Assembly: GCF_011074885.1 (NCBI RefSeq)
Contig: NC_054690.1
Span: 3,725,001 to 3,789,000 of the forward strand
Direction of reading: 5' to 3'
Length of the DNA: 64,000 nucleotides
Origin: Brettanomyces bruxellensis
Taxonomy: Eukaryota; Ascomycota; Pichiomycetes; Pichiales; Pichiaceae
Positions 1-9,898 of this stretch are shown in pieces. The notes beneath the pieces are model-generated. The model was given only the letters and a program-made list of their open reading frames with translations, did not search any database and was not told the origin of the DNA. The first letter of the stretch is position 1; the number at the start of each line of letters is the position of its first letter. Position numbers and translations under genes: made by a program.

Positions 1-2
1 GG

Positions 3-1736
3 TACGCGATCCGGTTTGAAGATAACACGTGTCCGCAGACGCAGGTGAAGTTCATGACGGATGGAATCTTGCTCCGCGAGTTTTTGCAGGATGCAGATCT
101 CGACCGGTACTCGTGCATAATCATGGATGAGGCCCACGAGCGGTCTTTGAGCACTGACATCTTGCTTGGGCTATTGCGGGGAGTTTTGTCGCGTAGGAGG
201 GACCTGAAGCTCATTGTGACGTCGGCAACGATGAATGCGGGCCGGTTCTGCAGCTTTTTCGGCCATGCGGAGCAGTTTGTCATCCCAGGCAGAACGTACC
301 CGGTGGATATTGAATTTTTGAAAGTTCCACCCCTGGACTACGTGGAATCGGCGGTCCGGCAGGCCATCCGGGTGCACGTGGGTGCACAGGGACCCGGCGA
401 TATTCTCGTGTTCATGACGGGGCAGGAGGACATCGGTGTGACGTGCAGGGAAATCGAAAAGAGATTGTGCGAGTTGTCGCAGGTGGACAACACCCTTGCA
501 CCACTTGACGTGCTACCCATCTTCTCGATGCTCGCAGCGGCGAGCCAGGCGCGGATTTTCGACGCGTCGCCCCGTCGCAAGTGCATCGTGGCCACCAACA
601 TCGCCGAGACCTCGCTCACGGTGCCCGGAGTCCGGTACGTGGTGGATTCAGGACTCGTGAAAGTCAAAGTGTACAATCCGCGGCTTGGCATCGACGTGTT
701 GCAGACCGTTCCGATCTCCCGAGCCCAGGCGGACCAGCGGGCCGGCCGAGCAGGCCGTACTGCCCCTGGAAAGTGCTTCCGCATGTACACTTACGGGGAG
801 ATGGCTGCAGAAATGTTCGCGGAACCGATTCCGGAAATCCAGCGGACCAACCTCGACAGCACTGTTTTGGTGCTCAAGTCGCTCAATGTGGCCAGCATCG
901 ACAAGTTTCCTCTTCTGGACAGGCCCTCGGCCGAGGCTCTGGCCACCGCCCAGTACGATCTTTGGGCACAGGGTGCGTTGGGCAACGAGGGCGGGCTCAC
1001 AGCTTTGGGTGCAAGGATGTGCCGGCTCCCCCTCCCCCCGGCCCTTGCCAAGCTGCTCGTGCTGTCAACCCTGCACCACTTCCACTGTGTGGCCGAGTGC
1101 CTGACGCTGGTGGCCATGCTCACGATACCGGCCGTTTTTCTGCGTCCCCGGGGCGATTCCCGGCTGCAAAACAGGTCTGACCGTGCCCGGGAGCGGTTTC
1201 TGGCCCTCCAGAGTGACCACCTGACCCTTGTCAACGTGTACGAGCAGTTCGAGGCCCACGGCCAGGACCCCGTGTGGTGCCAGCACAATTTCTTGCAGTA
1301 CCGGTCTCTCCGGAGGGCCCGGGATGTGAGGAATCAGCTTGAGAGCATTCTGCGGGCTTCTGGTTACAACACGCGGGAATCCGCGGCAGGAGACCCAGAT
1401 CTTGTCCGTGAGTGTGTGTGTGCGGCGTATTTCCAGCATGCAGCTGTTTTCAAGAAGTACGGCAGCTACCAGAACCTTCGAAGCGGCATGGAGGTCGCCT
1501 TGGCACCAACGTCCGCACTATTCGGCATGGGTGACCTCCCCCGGTACGTCGTGTACCACGAGGTGGTTCTCACGGGGAAAATGCAGCACATGAACTGTGC
1601 TACCGCGGTTGATGGCCTGTGGCTTGCCCGTTACGGCTCTGTATTCTACGCGGAGCGGAATCCGGCGGAATCCGGCATCCAGCACCAAAAGCGTGTCGAG
1701 GCCGAGTTTGCCCGTGTCGTCCACACTGCGGAATGA
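3..1736 (+). CDS. PRP16: DEAH-box splicing helicase Prp16, 3' part (5' end off the window)
   Basis: This is the C-terminal two thirds of a DEAH-box RNA helicase; the reading frame is already open at base 3, so the gene is cut by the window edge. Visible motifs are the DEAH box (bases 126-137), the TSATMN motif III, the FMTGQED stretch, NIAETSLT, and the QRAGRAGR motif VI (about 735-758), followed by the helicase-associated and OB-fold domains. Details such as the IPGRT stretch, the TSALxGxGDLP stretch and YVVYHE fit Prp16, the ATPase that remodels the spliceosome after the first step and releases Yju2 and Cwc25, better than Prp2, Prp22 or Prp43, from memory of those families. YJU2 lies about 20 kb away in the same window. 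The assignment to PRP16 rather than a paralogue is likely but not proven. Confidence 0.8.
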   Translation, partial: YAIRFEDNTCPQTQVKFMTDGILLREFLQDADLDRYSCIIMDEAHERSLSTDILLGLLRGVLSRRRDLKLIVTSATMNAGRFCSFFGHAEQFVIPGRTYPVDIEFLKVPPLDYVESAVRQAIRVHVGAQGPGDILVFMTGQEDIGVTCREIEKRLCELSQVDNTLAPLDVLPIFSMLAAASQARIFDASPRRKCIVATNIAETSLTVPGVRYVVDSGLVKVKVYNPRLGIDVLQTVPISRAQADQRAGRAGRTAPGKCFRMYTYGEMAAEMFAEPIPEIQRTNLDSTVLVLKSLNVASIDKFPLLDRPSAEALATAQYDLWAQGALGNEGGLTALGARMCRLPLPPALAKLLVLSTLHHFHCVAECLTLVAMLTIPAVFLRPRGDSRLQNRSDRARERFLALQSDHLTLVNVYEQFEAHGQDPVWCQHNFLQYRSLRRARDVRNQLESILRASGYNTRESAAGDPDLVRECVCAAYFQHAAVFKKYGSYQNLRSGMEVALAPTSALFGMGDLPRYVVYHEVVLTGKMQHMNCATAVDGLWLARYGSVFYAERNPAESGIQHQKRVEAEFARVVHTAE

Positions 1737-1802
1737 TGCGTGTTGGGTGATAATGTGTGGATAGATACGTAATGTGGAATAGATTTGTTATGAATTAATA
1801 GT

Positions 1803-2079
1803 TTGTTGTGATGTATAACTATTGGTTTGCTGTAATGTATAACTATTACTTTGCTGTAATGTATAACTATTACTTTGCTGTAATGTATAACTATTACTTT
1901 GCTGTAATGTATGATTAACTATTAGTTTGCTGTAATATATAACCATTGGTTTGCTGTAATGTATAACTATTAGTTTACTTTAATGTATAACTATTACTTT
2001 GCTGTAATGTATAACTATTACTTTGCTGTAATGTATGATGAACTAGGGTTGGTGTATTGGTTGCTTTAATGTATAATAA
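1803..2079. repeat. Degenerate 24-bp tandem repeat, about ten copies
   Basis: A unit close to TGTAATGTATAACTATTAC plus TTTGC is repeated head to tail about ten times. Several neighbouring copies are identical, and others carry substitutions or short insertions such as GTATGATTAACTAT. It sits just 3' of PRP16 in a convergent spacer. Confidence 0.85.
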
Positions 2080-2942
2080 AAGATGTGAGATACTGTAAGC
2101 TGATAGAAATCGGCTGTTGTTGGTGGGTGAGAAATAATCTGAAATATACGTATTAGGAACTATTCAATTATTTACTGTGTAACAATGTATAAGATCGATG
2201 TATGGAGATATTATGTGTAGTACTATGGAACTAATGCATAGTATCCTATGTGTCATTACTGTATAATAATATGTAATACGATAATCACATAATAAGCGTT
2301 CTAAGCATTGATGCAAAATAAGCAGTATGGGACAAATGCATCATAAACTATAGGAGTTGGATATAGATGAGTTTTCTGGAAATACTGTATTATGTAATAC
2401 TGATGCACCTACAATAAGCTATTTGATTGTTTACTCTGCACTAATAGTAATACAGGATCGATGTGTTATAACCTACGTGTAATTTTGGATGAATACATGA
2501 TGAGCTATGTAGAGAGTACTTCTGATAAGCTATGTGGAGATATACTGCATTAAACAACAGAAGTGAATGTGGTTGTAGATTGCTGTTAATATGTAATAGG
2601 GGTGAACGCATGATAGGTAATTTATATAGTATTTATAAAGTGAGTTGGTTCATTGGAGCCGAGGCAGAAAAAAGGACTAGGGTATGCAGTGGTAGCAAAT
2701 TAGAAAGCATGATAATCTGAAAAATTATGCTATGCAATTACAAGTCAAAAACTATTAACAGGAGATTACATTGGCATAGGAAGAGGGCCAAAGTGTTATG
2801 TTCAAAACTATATCCAGTATTAATACAGCATTGCACTCCATGTTACATTACCAGCTTCATAATCTAGGAATAAGACTTATCCTGACAAAGGCAAATAAAC
2901 CAGCTGGGTTCTCAAGATATTAACTACATACATTCCACACCG
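2080..2942. other. Rest of the PRP16/PAN6 convergent spacer
   Basis: AT-rich sequence rich in TATG and TAATAC words, with no convincing coding region. The small open frame at 2532-2720 has no recognisable product. It probably holds the 3' untranslated ends of the two convergent genes. Confidence 0.6.
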
Positions 2943-3881
2943 TTACCCCCTGAGAGGACCAAATATCGAATTGTCAATTAGTCTCGTTGTTCCTTTGGAT
3001 TGGTCCTGGAAATCGTTCGGCACGTACACAGCCATGCTGAGAATACAGCCAACCGACGCGTCGATCGACTCGAGGTAGTGGAGGTCATCCGGGTCGTTGA
3101 ACGCTATGTAGTCAATTGTGAATTTTGACGATGCCGATTCGATGGTCTGCCTCACCAACTGCGTCAACTTGGCCACGCTGCACTCGTGCTTTGTTTCGTA
3201 CTCGTTCTTGGCCGCTTTCAGCGACTTAAACAAGCACGTGGCCCTCTCTTTGACAGAATCGGAAAGGTATGCGTTTCTGGAAGAGCGCGCCAAGCCCGAT
3301 TCGGCACGGATGATGGGCAGAACAGTAATTTTCATGTTGAAGAACAAATCGGCAACCATCTTACGCACAACAATGGTCTGTTGGACGTCCTTTTGGCCAA
3401 AGTATGCATTGTTAGGCTCCACAATGTTGAAAAGTTTGGCAAGAACAGTAGTCACACCTCTAAAGAATGCCGGCCGGCACTTTCCCTCTAGTTGCTCTGC
3501 AACACCCACAACATTGACAAATGCTCCTTTTTGGCTGGCAACATCTAATGGAATTCCTGAAGGATAGATTTCAGAGACCGTAGGTGCAAAAACAAGACTC
3601 ACCGACTGGTTTGGGCCTCCCACCTCGGCCAAAACACCGAGATCGTGCTCGAGATTCCGGGGATACGCATCTAGATCTTCACCCGGTGCAAATTGGGATG
3701 GATTCACAAAGATGGAAACTACAGTAGCATCATTTTCACTTAGAGACTTTTTCACGAGACTCTGGTGGCCCTGGTGGAGAAAACCCATGGTCGGCACAAA
3801 GCCGACTTTCTGGCCTTCTTTCCTCCACCTTTCCCGATACTCTCTGACTTCTTTGACGGTTCTAACCACAGGAATTGACAT
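2943..3881 (-). CDS. PAN6: Pantoate--beta-alanine ligase (pantothenate synthase)
   Basis: The enzyme condenses pantoate and beta-alanine with ATP to make pantothenate, the precursor of coenzyme A. The 312-residue product is close to the usual yeast length (about 309). It shows the nucleotidyltransferase signature PTMGFLHQGH with the H36-x-x-H39 pair, the FVNPSQF stretch, EGKxRPxFFRGV, the AYFGQKDxQQ stretch and SSRNxYLS near the ATP site. The start is placed at the ATG at 3881, since the frame continues upstream to 3923 without another ATG. The gene is convergent with PRP16 and in the same orientation as MTD1 behind it. No targeting signal is visible, so it is probably cytosolic. Confidence 0.95.
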   Translation of the reverse strand: MSIPVVRTVKEVREYRERWRKEGQKVGFVPTMGFLHQGHQSLVKKSLSENDATVVSIFVNPSQFAPGEDLDAYPRNLEHDLGVLAEVGGPNQSVSLVFAPTVSEIYPSGIPLDVASQKGAFVNVVGVAEQLEGKCRPAFFRGVTTVLAKLFNIVEPNNAYFGQKDVQQTIVVRKMVADLFFNMKITVLPIIRAESGLARSSRNAYLSDSVKERATCLFKSLKAAKNEYETKHECSVAKLTQLVRQTIESASSKFTIDYIAFNDPDDLHYLESIDASVGCILSMAVYVPNDFQDQSKGTTRLIDNSIFGPLRG

Positions 3882-4559
3882 CTTTGGAACTTTCGGGAAA
3901 TCAACTGCAAATTGAGTTTTCAAGTGGTATCTGTAGCGCCTACTACTAAATGTGAAATGGCTAGCAATTCATCATCATTTTTAGGAAATCTGTCACTCTT
4001 TCTTCCCCGTACTTTTTATATTTTCCCCATTCCCATTCTTCAGATGGTATTTTTCGTTGCCTATTTCTCGCAGTAATTTTCGTTACCTAGCCTATTATTT
4101 GGATTTTTCATTTTTCACTCGCTCGTTTTATTTTTCATTTATTTCTCACCATCTTCCATTTCTCGCTTTATTTTTTTCATTTCTCACTATTTTTCATGGC
4201 ACTTTATTTCTCACTATTTTCCATTTAGCACTTTTTTTTCACTTCATTCCTCCTATTTTTTATCATCTCTTTCTTTCTCCCGCACCAACTTTCCGGACCT
4301 CATTGTGTCCATCTTTTGGATCCATGCGAGCCGAGTATCGAAATCTCCCCCAAGTTCAAATTAATGTGGAACTCATGTGAGTCATGTTAGTCATCCTCGC
4401 ATCTCATCGCATTTCTCCCATTCTACACCTTCTCGCATTTTATCGCATTTATTATTATATCATGTTTTGCTCGATTGTCTTGTTATATACACCCAATGCA
4501 CCATTCACACTCTACACTGCCCATTATCTAACCTGTGAATGCCGTCACACTTCCCATTC
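3882..4559. other. PAN6 upstream region, pyrimidine-rich
   Basis: About 4020-4290 is a run of T/C-rich words of the type TTTTTCATTTCTCAC, repeated imperfectly on the + strand (purine-rich on the PAN6 strand). The open frame at 4057-4380 is made of this low-complexity sequence and is not believed. The region combines the PAN6 promoter with the MTD1 3' end. Confidence 0.5.
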
Positions 4560-5696
4560 CTAATTCTCGGACTTCTCCTCTTCCCCATTGTCATCGTTCT
4601 TGGCCTCACTAGGCTTTTCTAGCGATCCATACTTGTTAATTCTTAACCTAAGCAAATTCCTAAGAAGCATGGCAATTGTGACCTTGCCAATCATAGGAAC
4701 GTACATGGAGGCAACCTGTTTCACGGCCTCGCCATCGAAGTTCTTCTCACTCGAGAAATTCACAAGAACAGCTCCTCTCTTTATGTACTCTGTAGGGAAC
4801 TTGTAGTCCTTGGATGGAACTCCTGTAATGATGATATCAGAGCTCTTGGCACATTCCTCGAGACTCTTGGTGCATTCTTTCACCTGATGCTGCTTCAAAC
4901 GGAGTCCGTCGCCCCTCTCGTATATCTGAATATCGTTAATATCGACAGAATACACTGTGGCACCATCATTTGCCAAAAGTGCGGCTAATGGCCGGCCGAC
5001 AATCTCCGATCTGTTGATAATGGTGACTGTTTTTCCGTAGAGCCTATCGCCATAGTCCAACAGATTGTTGTACACTCCCAAATACTCCAAAATCTTCACC
5101 ACTGCCAAAGGAGTGCATGGCAAAATGGATTTTTTCTTGTGGTCGCTATCTAAAAACCTCACGTTGTGGTACATATTCGAGATGTACTGGAAGTTGAGGC
5201 CCTCCACATCCTTGTCTATGGAAACACACTGCTGTAGATACTGGTCCTGCCTGTCACCAAAAACCGGGAAGTATACAATCATACCGTCAACGTTATCATC
5301 TCTGTTTGCCTGGTAGATTTCCTCCTCCAATTGGTCCTTCTGCGGGATTTCCACCAACTTGTAGTTGAATCCAAGCTTGCTGGCGGTTTTCCCGGTCCAG
5401 TTTGCGTACAATTTGGCTGCTGGATCATCGTTAGCTAATAATCCCACTAATGTAAGTGGTTTATCCAACTTTGAAGTGAGTTGTTCGACATCTTTGAGAT
5501 ACTTCTGGGCTATTTTGCTTGCGGGCACAACCTTGCATGGAGTTGCCATCGATTGCTGCTGTGTAGACATCACTGAAAATCTTCGTAAAGCTGAATTCAG
5601 TGCCGATGATGATTTCACGATATTTCCTGCTTTTGAGGATTTTATACCGGCCAAAAGTGTAGAAGTACAGCTCTTAAATAAATATCTTCTGAACAT
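4560..5696 (-). CDS. MTD1: NAD-dependent 5,10-methylenetetrahydrofolate dehydrogenase, with N-terminal extension
   Basis: Mtd1 oxidises 5,10-methylene-THF with NAD in one-carbon metabolism. The protein is 378 residues, whereas cytosolic yeast Mtd1 is about 320. The catalytic domain has the KLYANWTGKTASKLGF region, the substrate-side PVFGDRQDQYLQQ and CTPLAVVKIL segments, and the nucleotide-binding NRSEIVGRPLAALL segment. The extra N-terminus (residues 1-42) contains no Asp or Glu, about eight Lys/Arg and many Ser, and ends in an RRFS sequence; it looks like a mitochondrial presequence. Met43 (codon at 5568-5570) would give a normal cytosolic form. Two start sites giving two locations is inference. 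The C-terminus is short, acidic and Lys-rich. Confidence 0.92.
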   Translation of the reverse strand: MFRRYLFKSCTSTLLAGIKSSKAGNIVKSSSALNSALRRFSVMSTQQQSMATPCKVVPASKIAQKYLKDVEQLTSKLDKPLTLVGLLANDDPAAKLYANWTGKTASKLGFNYKLVEIPQKDQLEEEIYQANRDDNVDGMIVYFPVFGDRQDQYLQQCVSIDKDVEGLNFQYISNMYHNVRFLDSDHKKKSILPCTPLAVVKILEYLGVYNNLLDYGDRLYGKTVTIINRSEIVGRPLAALLANDGATVYSVDINDIQIYERGDGLRLKQHQVKECTKSLEECAKSSDIIITGVPSKDYKFPTEYIKRGAVLVNFSSEKNFDGEAVKQVASMYVPMIGKVTIAMLLRNLLRLRINKYGSLEKPSEAKNDDNGEEEKSEN

Positions 5697-7065
5697 TAGA
5701 GCGGGAAGGGAGAGATTCGGCTTTTGGTACGCTAATCTCTTTGTTATTGTGTTGTTTTCGGTCTCCTCTCTTACAGTATCAGCGGGCGATGCCTTCCTAT
5801 TTATATATATCTTTACTGTTGACTAATTAAAAATTTTTTATTATACTCTTATTTTTATTCTCTATTCTAATTCTTAATTTTCTTATTTTATTTATAATTT
5901 TTTTTTTTTTTTTAACTCCCCCTACTTTCCTTATTGAGAGGCTTTAGTCTGTGGCTTTAATCTTCTTTTTAGTGAAGTGTGAATAAATAGGATAAGGACC
6001 ATTCCGTGTTTTGGTTTTTTTCAAATTCATTTTATCTTTTTCTGTCTTCTTTTTTGCGTTTTTCATAAAGTTTTTGACTCCTTCCCATATCAGAACTTGG
6101 TATCAAGCGCTCGTCTATCGACGCGTCTTTGACCTGTGAAATGTTTCTCCTCTCCTCCTCGCTCCTTTTTTTTTTTTTTCGTATGTTAAAAAAATTTTCC
6201 AGCCTTTTTTTCGCCATTCCACTCGCTGAGTTCTCAGAAAGGCAACTGAGGATTTCGCCATATAATCCTGTGCGCGAGCGCACCCAGCCTGCAGCTGTTG
6301 CGGCTAAGCGCCAGTTCATTTAAGGTGCTTTCAAATAGATTTTTGGTATTTTTGAAGTGCTAAATTCATTCCAACTTATATTTTCTTTTAAATTTGCCCT
6401 TAGATTCCTCAAGCCGTACTGTATTAATCTTGGAAAGATTGTAAAATGTGGCCAAATTAACTTAGCGCCCAAGAATATCGTAAGACACACGCACAAGCGC
6501 AAGTCTACCGCAGGATTGAAGCGGCTACGCTGATATTTGCGCAATTTGATATTAATTTTATCATCTGAAAATATAATACGGTATTTTTCAAAATACGACA
6601 TTATTTGGACGACTTTTACATTGAATATTGAATATCCTGATAAAGCAGCCCGCACTCACATACAGTTGTATATGATTGGTCGGCCTTGAAGCAAAAAACA
6701 ATACTATACCATGTTTTGTGCGTTTTACCATCCGAAAATGGCATGTATGAACATACTGCGAACGCCAATACAATTCAGTTTATTTTATTTTTACGTTATT
6801 TTTTTTTGGAGTAATTCGAAATTTGGAAGTCGAGCAATTCACAGTTTTAGTTTTTGCACCCAAGTATAAATAAAGAGAGGGATTCTCCTAAACACAATCT
6901 TCAATTATCCATTTTTTCTTTCTGTATTTTCTATTTAATTCGATTTCGTTCCATACATCTTTCTTTTCTTCTGCATCTCTCGAACCCTTTGCTGTCGTGT
7001 TATTTTCATTGTCTTGATTGCCGAATTTAAGTTGTTCTCAGTCTAGATTTATCCCATAATTTAAA
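5697..7065. other. MTD1/BNA1 divergent spacer
   Basis: A 1.4-kb AT-rich spacer with poly-T runs near 5900 and 6170. A perfect inverted repeat, GTGCGC-GA-GCGCAC, lies at 6270-6283 inside a small GC-rich patch. A second GC-rich patch lies at about 6470-6545. Short open frames on both strands (for example 6032-6319 minus) resemble nothing known. I see no tRNA. Confidence 0.5.
6865..6872 (+). promoter_or_regulatory. Putative TATA box of BNA1
   Basis: TATAAATA lies about 200 bp upstream of the BNA1 ATG, followed by a pyrimidine-rich stretch typical of yeast transcription start regions. Confidence 0.4.
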
Positions 7066-7578
7066 ATGCTTCCAGACCCAATTAACATCCCAAAGTGGCT
7101 TGAAAAGCACGGAGATCTTTTGAAGCCTCCTGTTAATAATTTCTGTCTTCACAGAGGTGGATTCACTGTGATGATTATAGGAGGCCCAAATGAAAGAACT
7201 GATTATCATATTAATACCACTCCCGAATGGTTTTACCAGTATAAAGGTGGTATTACTTTAAAAGTTGTCGATGAGGGCAAGTTTAGGGACATCGAAATTG
7301 GCGAGCAGGAGTCCTTTTTGCTCCCTGCAAACACCCCACACAGCCCTGTTAGGTACGAAGACACGATTGGCATAGTTGTGGAGCAGGATCGGCCAAATGG
7401 AGTCAATGACAAGATGAGATGGTACTGCAGTAAGTGCAAGGCTCAACTTTATGAGGGGGAATTCAGATGTGATGATTTGGGCTCACAGGTGAAAGATACA
7501 ATTGACAAATTTGATTCTGATATCAATGCAAGGACTTGTAAGAAATGCGGACATGTGAACAAATCTCGTCCCGAGTGA
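7066..7578 (+). CDS. BNA1: 3-hydroxyanthranilate 3,4-dioxygenase
   Basis: Bna1 opens the ring of 3-hydroxyanthranilate in the kynurenine route to NAD. The 170-residue protein matches yeast Bna1 along its whole length. The iron ligands are visible: His48 and Glu54 in [13 protein letters not shown], and His92 in [10 protein letters not shown]. The C-terminal rubredoxin-like metal site is also complete, with the pair CSKC at residues 121-124 and a CKKC pair near the end. The ATG at 7066 is preceded by AAAA. Its presence implies de novo NAD synthesis from tryptophan, which some yeasts have lost. It is divergent from MTD1. Confidence 0.96.
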   Translation: MLPDPINIPKWLEKHGDLLKPPVNNFCLHRGGFTVMIIGGPNERTDYHINTTPEWFYQYKGGITLKVVDEGKFRDIEIGEQESFLLPANTPHSPVRYEDTIGIVVEQDRPNGVNDKMRWYCSKCKAQLYEGEFRCDDLGSQVKDTIDKFDSDINARTCKKCGHVNKSRPE

Positions 7579-8899
7579 ATATTTTGTTTGCTTGTTTGTA
7601 ATTTGTTGTTGACTCGGAGAAAAGACTCTTTACGCTACAGTTATTTTGTTTTCCTTTGCAATTATTTATGAATTACAGTTGACACTTTTAATTGGTCCTG
7701 TCTGCTTGCCATTAAATTTGTGCATGCGGGAAAATAGTGTGGTGTACGGATGCAGTGGTACAAAAGCAAATAGCTAGAGCAGAAAGTAGAAGGTAGAAAG
7801 TAGAAAGTAGAAAGTAAAAGCGAGCGCTAAAATAATACTATGAGAAAAAAGGTTGATATTTAATATTTCACAGTGACAAGGATTCCCTTAAACGAAGAAT
7901 GTGCTTAATACTGAATTAAAAATTTCTTGTTCAAGCCTTTTTTTTGTAGATAATTTACAACTATATACTGAATAGAAGTATGCGGGTAAATTAACACAGT
8001 TCATGTATTGATAGTCCAGAAAATATCGTATCATAGCTTCCCTAATAGGCAACTAAAATGTGTGTCATGCAGATTGAAGAAGAGTTAAAAAGCAACACAA
8101 TAACTTGTCTGAGGGCTTTCGATCCTGCTAAAACTCAGGTTGCAAAAAATCAGACCCTATACGTAACACATTTTTAAAAAAAAACTGCGATAAAATAAAT
8201 GTAAAAACTGCTTATGTCTATATTGAACCTTGGACTATTATTATTTCCCCACCCAGAATATAAATAATACGGACATACGAAGGCTGATTCATCTGCCTAA
8301 TTTTTCCCCACGAACTTCCAAATCAGGTGCAGAGGTGTAAAAATAAAGAATGAGATGTGGAGATTTTGCGAGGGAGGATTGTATTTATGTTTTTTATGTT
8401 TTTTTCACGGATTGCGTTGATACGTGTCAGAATGGGGAAAAATAAGAAAAGACCAGATCTGGAGACATCCCGGGGCAAGAGTGGGGATGCGACTCATTTT
8501 TTTTTACATTTATGGGAATTTGGTAGTTGTTGTGAGCGATCCGCAGGATGCGCAGCGTTGGAATGCGCATTAGAGCGCTGGAAAGAACAAGGTTGAGGCG
8601 GCAGCGGATATAGGGCGGTTGGTTTCGGAAGAGGAGCCGTAGAATCGGTGCGCATAGCGCGTGTGCGCCGAGCGAGCAGCGCGCCGAGGCCGGAAGAAAT
8701 TTAAGTTTTTGTGGAGATTCCTGTGATTCTAAGTAAAGCCCAAACCGCAAGGATAAACATGGAGTAAACGATGTTTTAAGTGCTATTGTACTACGGATGT
8801 CGAAACTATATAAAACGGAATAAATCGTTAACGTTGTCAGGATTAGCTGGGCTAACACGGAAAAACCACTCGGAAATCCATAGACCGCGAGGGATAACA
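7579..8899. other. Spacer downstream of BNA1
   Basis: 7579-8340 is AT-rich, with a short GTAGAAA repeat near 7785-7815. About 8520-8700 is strikingly GC-rich for a spacer, with repeated GCGCA, GTGCGC and GCGCGCC words. The GC patch could be an upstream control region or unrecognised RNA. I cannot assign it. Confidence 0.4.
8807..8815 (+). promoter_or_regulatory. Putative TATA box for the small frame at 8900
   Basis: TATATAAAA lies 85 bp upstream of the ATG at 8900. Confidence 0.35.
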
Positions 8900-9089
8900 A
8901 TGGGAAACGCGAATTCGAGCGCGGAGAAACAGGCGTCATTGTTTCCCTTCATACACAGAGAAAAACTGGCGCCAGAGTTTATTGACCGGTACAATAAAGC
9001 TGGGCTCGACGGAAAAGGAAGTTAATCCGGAGGCACACCATGCGGAAATCATCTTGAAAACAAGAAGAGCCGGGTTGGCGCGCAGGTAA
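8900..9089 (+). CDS. Possible small protein with N-myristoylation-type start, frame broken once
   Basis: The ATG at 8900 opens a 41-residue frame beginning MGNANSSA, which fits the N-myristoylation pattern MGxxxS, and continuing FPFIHREKLAPEFIDRY. It ends at 9025, just after an AAAA run (9013-9016). If that run were one A shorter, the frame would continue for 24 more codons to a TAA at 9087, giving about 62 residues with a basic end (KTRRAGLARR). A TATA box stands 85 bp upstream. I do not recognise a family. Evidence for coding is composition, the myristoylation-like start and the promoter only, so this could be a chance frame. Confidence 0.35.
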
Positions 9090-9898
9090 TCAGACGACAA
9101 GTGTTTCTTTAATTTTTGGTATTGTTTGCATTGTTTGAAATCTGGAGACCCCAGAGATTACCCGCAAGAGGGAATTTGGCGTGTTGATGCGGATGCAATT
9201 TGAGGAGGACGGTAATTTGTATTTTGTGGAAATTAGTGTTTGAAGAGAGGGATGCGCTGCGGATGAGTTGTGGATAGGGTGCGGATAGGGTGCGGATGTG
9301 CTGCGGTTGGCACAGAAGTGTGACGCACCAGTTGAATCCGGCCCGCACGGAGTCATCGACGCTTTCACACGCAAGCACCCGCGGAAAAATTTTCTCTTCT
9401 CTATTCTTGAGACAGTCGTATTTTGACTGGCTGCGCGGGGCAGATTTCCCCTTGTCTATTGTGCAACAGTCCACTTTGTCCACCTAAAAAACTTTTTTTT
9501 TCACCACCTCTCGGGCACCTCGAGCACACCTTGCCTGTTAGTGGGGTGAAAAATCACCCCGACTTTTTTTTTTTTGCAAAAATTACCTTGTGCATTCATA
9601 CCCACTTTTTTTTTCCCCTGCTGTTAGCAGTTTTTCTTTCCTTGGTGGGGTATGGTAATACAGTCGGGTAATATATAAATCTGGTTGTTTTCCGTTTTTT
9701 TTTTTTCAGGCTGCCAGATGCAGTTTTCTTCACGATGCACGTTATCCCTTTTAACGTTTGATTTGTTTTTCTTTGATTGTACAAAGCTACTTTATCGGTT
9801 GATCTTGTCATTGCAACAGCAGAAACAGGACCTTCGTACAGCAGATATAGGTAGAAGGACTACAGAAAGTCACAAAACATAAATTTCCAGTATATAAA
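9090..9898. other. GLK1 promoter region
   Basis: Contains three near-identical GGATAGGGTGC-type units at about 9270-9305, a GCGGGG word at 9435-9440 (Mig1-like core), a perfect inverted repeat GGGGTGA-AAAA-TCACCCC at 9543-9560, several T-tracts, and a TATATAAA at 9672-9679. These fit a glucose-regulated promoter, but no factor is demonstrated. Confidence 0.5.

Noticed and set aside
338..1439. Several long open frames on both strands within PRP16
   Set aside because: GC-rich coding DNA keeps other frames open by chance; only the helicase frame has motifs.
4057..4380. 107-codon open frame on the + strand
   Set aside because: Made of TTTTTCATTTCTCAC-type low-complexity DNA; the product is a Phe/Ser/His-rich string without family likeness.
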